Source: Acanthamoeba sp. SK_2022b
Taxonomy: Eukaryota > Discosea > Longamoebia > Acanthamoebidae
Assembly (NCBI GenBank): GCA_027943245.1
Contig: JANDJZ010000565.1
Span: forward strand, 1-28,915
DNA length: 28,915 nt
Direction: 5' to 3'
In this document: piece by piece, positions 22,587-28,915 of the stretch
Numbering within the stretch: position 1 is the stretch's first letter
Layout: every line of letters begins with the position of its first letter
Position numbers and translations under genes: made by a program
Notes under the pieces: generated by a model
Told to the model about the DNA's origin: nothing
Databases searched by the model: none
Seen by the model: only the letters and a program-made list of their open reading frames with translations

Positions 22587-24759
22587 ATGGAACGTATCGT
22601 GCAGCAAGCGGAGCGCACAGGCCGAGTTGCAATTGAGCAGGCTTATGTGCAACGTCTGCCCAAGAACATCATTGCGGGCTTATCTCTGCGCCACCTAAAA
22701 TTATGGTACTGCATGCTTCCGGACGATGCACTGCCTCCCCTTGGCCACGCCCTGCACACCCCACCAGCAGCAGCCACAGACGAACGGAACAGAGACCACT
22801 CTGCCAAGGAACAACAAGGCAGTGAAGCTCTTGCCGGTGAAGCTCTTGCCGGTGAGGGTCTCCACCTGCCAACCGCGGTTCGTCCACGCCACCAAGACCC
22901 TTACTCCACTTCACGTGCCTCGCCCCCAATGCATCTGCCATGAGCCGTGAGGGTCTTTTTTCACCAGGGTCTCTGCTTGCTTGCCCCACGCGCAGGGCTT
23001 CGGCGCATCTTTGCGATCGCTGCACTTGGGCTCCAACTTGCTGACCAAGGTCCCCGTGGGTCTCGAGACGTTGAGCCACCTGCGCGAGCTAATCCTCAAC
23101 GGCAACTACATCACCTCCATCCCTCCGTCGCTGCTGCAGCTGCGCAGGCTCACCCTTCTCGTGCTGAGCTACAATTCACTGGTACATGTACACCCTCACG
23201 CACGATGCAGCGCGTTGCACGCTCACCTGTGTTGGTCAGACTGCCTTGCCCGAGGGCTTCTGGGGCGCCTATCCCGAGCTGACCTATCTCTCGCTACACC
23301 ACAACGAACTCACCTCCCTTGGGTACACCCGATACGAGAACTACCTCGCACCGTTTCCGAAGAGTGGTGTATGCTCACAACACCGCACACACGCACACGC
23401 ACACGCATACCGCACACGCACACCGCACACGCACACGCACACGCACAGGAGCGATTTCTACGAGCTCGGCCATCGCGTGGAAGTGCTGTACCTCCATTAC
23501 AATAAGATCGCGCACATCGAGCCCCCGCCCGCCTCGGCCCCGCCCAACGCCCTCGCCGGCCTCCGCAGCTTGAGTCTCAGGTTTGGCGCGCCTTTGACGT
23601 CGTTTGTCGTCGCCGTCGTTGCGTTGTCTACTTCTTATCTCCTTTGTCGCTACAGCCATAACCAACTGTCAGTGGTGCCCCCCGGGCTCGTGAGTCGCCT
23701 GGTGGGGCTGCACCTGCTCTTCCTCGAGCACAACAAGATAGAGGAGCTGCCCGAGGCCCTAGGCGGTCTTAGTCGCCTCGAGCTCCTGCGCGTGGACTGT
23801 AACCAATTGCGGCGTTTGCCCGACGGCATGGCCAACATGTCCAGCCTCATCGGTACGTGGGCTGGACGTCGATGACGCCCGATAATGAGCCATCACGCTC
23901 ACGCTCGAACGCGCGCGCCAGCCCTCGACTGCGACCACAACCAACTGCAGGCGTTGCCGAGAGACATTCTACACCTGAAACAGCACGGCAGTCTCCGCGT
24001 TCTGCGCGCGGTCGACAATCCTCTCCGGCTGGATGCCCCCGACGAACTGCTCGGCAACCGGTCCCTCTTCTGCGACGTCTACGGTATACCGCGTATCGTG
24101 GCCGAGACCTCGCTGTGCTGTGTCTGCCTGGCTGGCCCTAATAATGTGTCGACACTTTTTTGTTGTAGTCGACAGACAGAGCGGCAGGGAAAGCGGCGGG
24201 GGCCTGACCGTCTCGCTCTTCCTCGAGGCCTTGGCGAGCCGAGATCAGCTGGGACAGGTCCCAGGGCTGGGCTTCTACGACCTGCGCTCGTCCTACTCCC
24301 ACCGCGCGGCCGTGTCGCAGCTGCAGGTCTATCGTCAGTGGCACGTGCTTTCCCCCTTAAAGCAAAGCTGCGCCTGCCTCTGTCACTCACATCACGGGCA
24401 TACGCGCAGGGACTCGGCCTCGTGTGGCTACCACGCCCTCAGGAACGCGGTCATCGGCGTGCTGGCGGTGACGAAACGTAGCGAAGAGGAAGAGGTCGGT
24501 CCAGCCAGTCGTTAGCCGTGGCCGCCGTGGCAGGGACTGACGCGGCGTGTTGCATGCGCGCAGGTGTCTGAGTCGGTGCTGCGGCTGATGCGATCCGCGC
24601 AGCACTTCTGGGCTTTATTCTTCCACTGGCAGGCCCTGCTCCTCCACAAGGTGCGACTCCCCTCCGGCCCCGGCGAAGCTCGCTCGTTGATTACTCTGCC
24701 GCCCTCGTATTCACATGACACACAACGCGCGCGCGCACACACACAAACATCACACACAT

Positions 24760-24835
<76 letters not shown>

Positions 24836-26487
24836 GGCTCGATTGCTCCAGGCGAAGAAGGTGAGGGAGAAGGCCCAGGCCAAAGGCAGGAAGTGGGACG
24901 TGGTATGGGAGGATGTCAACGTAAAGCACGGCATTATGGAACGCAACTACATCGACTTCTTCATGAAGCGCGACAACATCATCCGTACGCTGCCTGCCCC
25001 CCCTCTCTTCCTCCAACATCACGCGTTGCTGACCCCGCGTGGCGCCGTCCCCCCATCAGAGGAGATCGGCGTGGAGCACTTTGTCGTGATCTCAGGTTAC
25101 CCTGCAACGCAGATAACTCCGTTCGGTTCTGTGCACGCAGACGCTCACGTGTGCAGCTGGGGGGGGGGTCATACAGATTTGGACTACATCAGCAGCGATC
25201 CCTATGACGTGTCTGCCATCGTCGCGTTGGACGAGAGCCTATCGCTGCGTGACCCTGCATTCACTCGCGGCCGACACCCCGTCAAGGCGTTCGTCATCGG
25301 TGTGTGACCCCCCCCCCTCTCCCGCGCGCCTTTAGTCATCGCGACCGCGCACTGATGGCCGTACATGTACGTCACAGGCGTGTCCAAGTCCCACTTCATT
25401 ACCGTAATCGCCTACCTCGATCGCAGCAATCAGCCCAAGTGCGATTCCTTTCCCTTTCGACTTGATTTGATGTCCTCCTGAGCTGTCTGGGGTGACACAC
25501 ACACCACACCGCACACCGCACACCGCACATCACGCATCACGCATCACATCGCATCGCATCGCATCGCATCGCATACATGTGCAGGTACATCATCGCCGAT
25601 TCGTCGGACTACGAAGACCAGGCAACTGCCCCGTCGTCTGCAATGACGGTACGGTCGTGCGCCCTCTCGCGGAATGGGACCGGAAGTAATCATTTTCGGA
25701 TGTGGCACCCACAGGAGGAGGAGGAGGAAGGAGAAGCAGGAGCGGAGATGGAAGTGGACGAGCAGCTCGGCACGCAACGGCGAGTGCGCACGATCGAACC
25801 CAACGTGCAAATGGTCATCGAATGCCTCATGTACGTGTTCTCTGGCCTCTGGCAGGCCTCTGATTGTCGCCCAACGCGTACGCGCATCTTACGCACGCGT
25901 GCACGCACGCACACACGCACGCAGGGGTCAGGACAGCTTCCGTGCGTTCTACTTGCGCCGAATCGTGGAGGGGTTCATTCATCAGTCCCTCATGCTCCTC
26001 CTCGACTGGGACACCAATCAGGTTGATCCAACCCAGATCGAGGTGACGACCACCAAACACTTGACACACAACGCTTGTGTGTCTTGTCCTCCCCCGCCAG
26101 CACGCTCATCGCGTTTGTTCGATCGATGTTGGGGCTTGGCAGGACTGGCAGCTGTCGGCGTCGACCTTCTTCGCGAGCTTCTTTGCAAAAGCCCTCGCGC
26201 TGGGCGTGCAGCACGTACAGGACAGCACGAGGGAGGAGTTACGGGCCTACTGTCGCCAGCTCTGCGTCAACGACCAGGTCCGCCAATTGCTCCACTGGAT
26301 GCTCTCCGGTACGGGTCTACACCACCACCTGCCGACCCGCTCACAGATAAACTGACCGTTGCAACACCCCAAACGCCAAGTAGAACGCCGAGAAGACGTG
26401 GTCATCGTGTTCGGATTGCCTCCATGCGACGATCCGCTAGCCTCGCTTCTTGCAAACGACGACGCTGCCGTCTCTGCTCGCATGTAG
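22587..26487 (+). CDS. LRR protein with C-terminal papain-fold-like cysteine protease
   Basis: 737 aa in 18 exons: 22587-22705, 22968-23181, 23240-23322, 23449-23580, 23656-23852, 23922-24083, 24169-24337, 24410-24494, 24564-24650, 24852-24984, 25060-25095, 25177-25299, 25378-25438, 25585-25648, 25715-25830, 25925-26042, 26101-26308, 26381-26487. Phases agree throughout. Residues about 20-290 hold nine or ten leucine-rich repeats (LRSLHLGSNLLTKVP, LTYLSLHHNELTSL, LHLLFLEHNKIEELP). From about 300 a second domain begins. Its Gln359 and Cys364 sit in QDSASCGYHALRNAV, His519 in SHFITVIAY and Asp539 in IIADSS. The Gln-x4-Cys-x2-His-x-Leu spacing and the Cys-His-Asp order match papain-fold proteases, especially josephin-type deubiquitinases. 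Catalysis is inferred; the family is not named. An acidic insert (EEEEEGEAGAE) follows. Least certain are intron 1 (22706-22967, open in frame) and exon 12's 5' end. Confidence 0.83.
23385..23448. repeat. Imperfect CACACG repeat in LRR-protease intron 3
   Basis: Interrupted CACACG/CACACC units fill the intron up to its 3' splice site CACAG at 23448. It is the same family of hexanucleotides as in the F-BAR gene. Confidence 0.9.
24764..24832. repeat. (CA)n microsatellite in LRR-protease intron 9
   Basis: About 34 CA units on the sense strand, 19 nt before the acceptor GCTCCAG at 24851. Confidence 0.97.
25527..25574. repeat. (GCATC)n pentanucleotide repeat in LRR-protease intron 13
   Basis: About eight units of GCATC or near variants, preceded by a short CACACCG array, in the intron between 25438 and 25585. 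Confidence 0.9.
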
Positions 26488-27127
26488 CTGGGCACAAACA
26501 ATACAATTGTGAAACAGCTCTCCCCAAGAACTAAAATGTGTGGGTTTCATGTAATCCCTTGACTCACAGCTGTTTTTGCATGTACGAATTGTACAGCGCC
26601 GCTTGCTCAATGAAAGTTGGCGTGGTGTGGGGTATATCAACCCACAAGGCCAGGGCCAAGGCCGGCGAAGACCTCAGTGAGGGGACCATGGTGAACAAGA
26701 AGACGAGGCGTCGTGCTGATAACTGCTGACGTCACTGATCCCCGCCTGAGCTGATTCAAACAGCAACTTTCTGGGGCTGATCAACCGGCTGCCTAACATG
26801 GCATGCTTCCAGTCTGCTCGGTAGCGCCACTCTACTATTATAAAGATCTCTAACAATACAATGCTTCCTCTGAAGACCAGGTTAACCAGGACTCTGCAAG
26901 TACTGCGGCTTTCCCAAGTGATGAGTCATCGGCTGCACCTTCATCAAAAGTACAGGGCAGGCTCGGCTTTGGGTGGAACACGATGCGTGGTGGTGCCAGA
27001 GTTCCAAAGATCCATAGCAAGCCTTGCCCATCTTAAAAGCCAAGGCTAACCCACAGCACCAAGTCGAGGCCAAAGCTCTGTTTCCATTTCTATCGGGATG
27101 GCTTTATTGGCGAGGCTAACGCGCAGG
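26488..27127. other. Convergent intergenic region, no gene seen
   Basis: This lies between two convergent stops (LRR-protease 26487, DUF4397-like 27128) and should hold both 3' UTRs. Short ORFs of about 60 codons exist on both strands but show no recognisable domain. A TATAAAGA at 26839-26846 lies too close to the next ATG to be convincing. Confidence 0.55.
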
Positions 27128-27541
27128 TTACCACCAGAGCCCTGCCTTGCAGAACTTGACGATGTCATCAGATGGGGTCACCGAGAGGAAGCCAGGGTAG
27201 TACTGAGGGTTGTAGGCCGATCCGTGCACTGTGACGGTGTAGCCAGTCGTAGAAGGCAGGTAGATGCTTAGTTGGGCAACCAGGTTGGTGGTGCCCGCGT
27301 CGTAGACGCTAAGCATGGTGTCGTTTTTCGCGTTTCCATAGAACGGGACATAGCCGCTGCTGGCCGGGTATGTCAGGTTGGAGACCACCATCTTACCATC
27401 GACGTAAAAGTCGTTGTTGGACCCGCTGGATTCACGCCAATACAAGTTGATGAAGTAGAGGCCACTACGATAGCCAGAGCAGTTGGCAGCAAATCCCAAG
27501 ATGACCAAAAGCCCCAACAACAGGGGAGAAGAGAAAGACAT
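27128..27541 (-). CDS. Small secreted DUF4397-like beta-rich protein
   Basis: 137 aa, apparently one exon, ATG at 27541. Residues 1 to about 23 are a clear signal peptide (hydrophobic LLLGLLVILGFAA, then NCSG). The mature part alternates short beta strands: FINLYWRE, NDFYVDGKMVVSNLTYP, GYVPFYG, MLSVYDAG, AQLSIYLPSTTGYTVTVHGS. The xDFYVDGKxV..NLTY..  GYVP pattern with a terminal YTVTVHG strand resembles DUF4397, a secreted or surface beta-sandwich of unknown role. Two potential N-glycosylation sites (NLT, NDT) are present. An unrecognised lectin-like or invertase-inhibitor-like beta protein is an alternative. A TATA box lies about 132 bp upstream. Confidence 0.78.
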   Translation of the reverse strand: MSFSSPLLLGLLVILGFAANCSGYRSGLYFINLYWRESSGSNNDFYVDGKMVVSNLTYPASSGYVPFYGNAKNDTMLSVYDAGTTNLVAQLSIYLPSTTGYTVTVHGSAYNPQYYPGFLSVTPSDDIVKFCKAGLWW

Positions 27542-28215
27542 GTCGCACTCTGTGTAAAAAAACCACACTGCCGGTTGTTGTCCTCTGTCAGTTGCAAGAA
27601 AAGACGTGTCCCTGACAAGGAGACTTCCAGTGCGATTTCGTTACAGACGTAACGGCGGCAAGTCATCAAGACCTTTTATAGCCCATGGCTTTATTGCGAC
27701 CACGAGCCCTTCACCGGTGCACCCTCGCAAGCACTTCCAGCGCCTCGATGGCGTGGAGGATTGCAAAGGAGTGGACCACAAGAAGGAGAAGGAGAAGAAC
27801 AACGTGGCGGTGGCACCACCGTGCTGGAAGCGTTGACGGCGCCGGCGTGCGGCTGGGCGAGGAGCGCGTGGTGGCTCCCAGACGCCCCATGCACAGGTGG
27901 TCTCAACTTGGCTGAAGGTAGTTGAAGGTACACCAATTCTAACTTTCACTTACAATCCCACCTACTCTTATATCCAACTGTTGGATTGCATTGAGTGGAC
28001 AACGCGCCTCTGGTGGCTGCCAGTTGCCGGCAGCGAGCATCACACTAACGCCACACGCCTGCTTATTGCTGATTTTAATAAATCTGAAATATATTGTTTC
28101 TTTTTTTTTTGCTTGCGAGTGTAGCAACTGTTTTACTTGCGTTTTTCAATTTGATTTGCAGTACGGATTCGAATAGGGTGGCCACGGTTGTGGAAGCAAA
28201 CGGCAATCTGCGCCA
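27542..28215. other. Divergent intergenic region with GC-rich island at about 27690-27905
   Basis: This spacer separates the DUF4397-like gene (minus) from the pantothenate kinase gene (plus). It contains a TATA box for the former and a GC-rich, stop-poor island of about 215 bp that could be an unassigned exon or relic. The remainder (27930-28180) is AT-rich and ends in a TTTGCAG acceptor-like site at 28162. That suggests a 5' UTR intron of the kinase gene. Confidence 0.45.
27673..27680 (-). promoter_or_regulatory. TATA box of the DUF4397-like gene
   Basis: The minus strand reads TATAAAAG here, a perfect TATA consensus, 132 bp before the ATG at 27541. Initiation about 30 bp downstream would give a 5' UTR near 100 nt. 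No other gene in the window has so clean a TATA box in its upstream region. Confidence 0.6.
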
Positions 28216-28915
28216 ATGGAAAGCGGTGGCGAAGATTGGAACAGATTGGAGCAGCGTTGTGGGATGAAGCCCGCAGATCAGCGAACGACCAAGCGAGATC
28301 TGAGCATTGCCCTTGATCTGGCTGCTCGTGCAGCGCATCAAATCAATGGCAACCTTTCAGAGAAGGACAAGACAGATGTTGAGGGAGAGGAAGAGGGAAC
28401 AACCATCCCTGACAACAGAGCACAAAATCTTCCAAACGGGCACGAAGACATGTCAGGAAGTGAATTGAAGGCCGACAGAAACGGGTTGCTCAACATTCAA
28501 CAAAACCCAGGCGTGCACGTCAGGGCAAGCAAGACTTACCACCTCCCGTGCCCCGTTGGCGTGGACATTGGCGGGAGCCTCGCCAAGATGGTAAACGCTT
28601 TTGTTTGTCTTCGTTTTTAGTTTTTTTTTTAATTATTTTATTGTGATCATCGATCTCTGATCGTTTTCCATTGATTGTAAATGCTGAGGTATATTTTTTA
28701 ATTCTTTTATTCTTTTTATTTGATTCAAAACAGGCGTACTTCAGGCCGCCTAACCCTCCTGCCATGCCGTCTTACGTCAACGTGGAGAAGCACTACTACA
28801 ACGCCGGCAGCGACCTGCCGGTGAAGCCCGACATGTCCCTCGAGATCGACCTCTCCCGTATCATCGCCCTCCCCTTCACTCCCGCACAGCGCGACACACA
28901 TCGCCACCACCCACC
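28216..28915 (+). CDS. Pantothenate kinase, type II (5' part; continues past right edge)
   Basis: Exon 1 is 28216-28590 (125 codons), the intron 28591-28733 (GTAAAC..CAG, AT-rich, phase 0), and exon 2 runs from 28734 to the edge. The first about 110 residues are polar and probably disordered (charged, with a DVEGEEEGTT stretch). Then comes PVGVDIGGSLAKM, joined by the splice to AYFRPPNPPAMPSYV. The DIGGSLAK-x-AYF motif is the N-terminal ATP phosphate-binding signature of eukaryotic pantothenate kinases (GMDIGGTLVKLVYF in the animal enzymes). The enzyme phosphorylates pantothenate as the first, rate-limiting step of coenzyme A synthesis. The end of the visible sequence may already be intron, since a C|GTATCA donor-like site occurs near 28858. 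The catalytic remainder is outside the window. Confidence 0.9.

Noticed and set aside
26839..26846. TATAAAGA as a promoter for a 62-codon ORF at 26861
   Set aside because: The ATG is about 15 bp downstream, too close for a TATA-directed start, and the ORF has no recognisable protein features.
28162..28175. Possible tRNA B box (GATTCGAAT)
   Set aside because: No A box at the right distance and no cloverleaf on either strand.

Overview
The window is nuclear DNA from an intron-rich, gene-dense protist. It is most like Acanthamoeba or a close amoebozoan relative. Exons are short and GC-rich, and most introns run about 40-260 nt. Simple repeats fill the longer introns, and genes on both strands sit 47 bp to about 1 kb apart. 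The set of domain architectures (TOCA-type F-BAR/HR1/SH3, DH-C2 RhoGEF, PDR-type ABCG transporter, GH5 with a cysteine-rich module, type II pantothenate kinase) is eukaryotic. The lineage is inferred from composition and architecture, not from a search.

Layout: (1) 1-1086, minus: a RING-finger protein that runs off the left edge. (2) 1366 to about 6791, minus: a roughly 22-exon Rho guanine-nucleotide exchange factor with coiled coil, IQ-like helix, DH and C2. (3) 7409-10905, plus: an 18-exon F-BAR/HR1/SH3 protein of the CIP4/TOCA family, divergently oriented from the RhoGEF. (4) 11368-12846, plus: a secreted GH5 glycoside hydrolase (mannanase-like). (5) 12894-15351, minus: an F-box domain fused in one reading frame to a full-length but degenerate tubulin. 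(6) 15477-21605, minus: a 21-exon full-size ABCG (PDR-type) transporter with a 60-bp in-frame tandem duplication. (7) 22587-26487, plus: a leucine-rich-repeat protein fused to a papain-fold-like (josephin-like) cysteine protease. (8) 27128-27541, minus: a small secreted DUF4397-like protein. (9) 28216 to the right edge, plus: the 5' part of a pantothenate kinase.

The two neighbouring signalling genes could act in one process. RhoGEFs activate Rho/Rac/Cdc42 GTPases, and TOCA proteins read activated Cdc42 and membrane curvature to start actin assembly. They share a roughly 0.6-kb intergenic region. The other genes show no operon-like logic.

The strongest candidates for something undescribed are the F-box-tubulin fusion, whose tubulin half has lost the GTP-binding glycine loop, and the LRR-cysteine protease. 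Exon boundaries were assigned by eye from reading-frame continuity, phase matching and family conservation. Each multi-exon model below is phase-consistent from end to end, but no transcript or database evidence was available.
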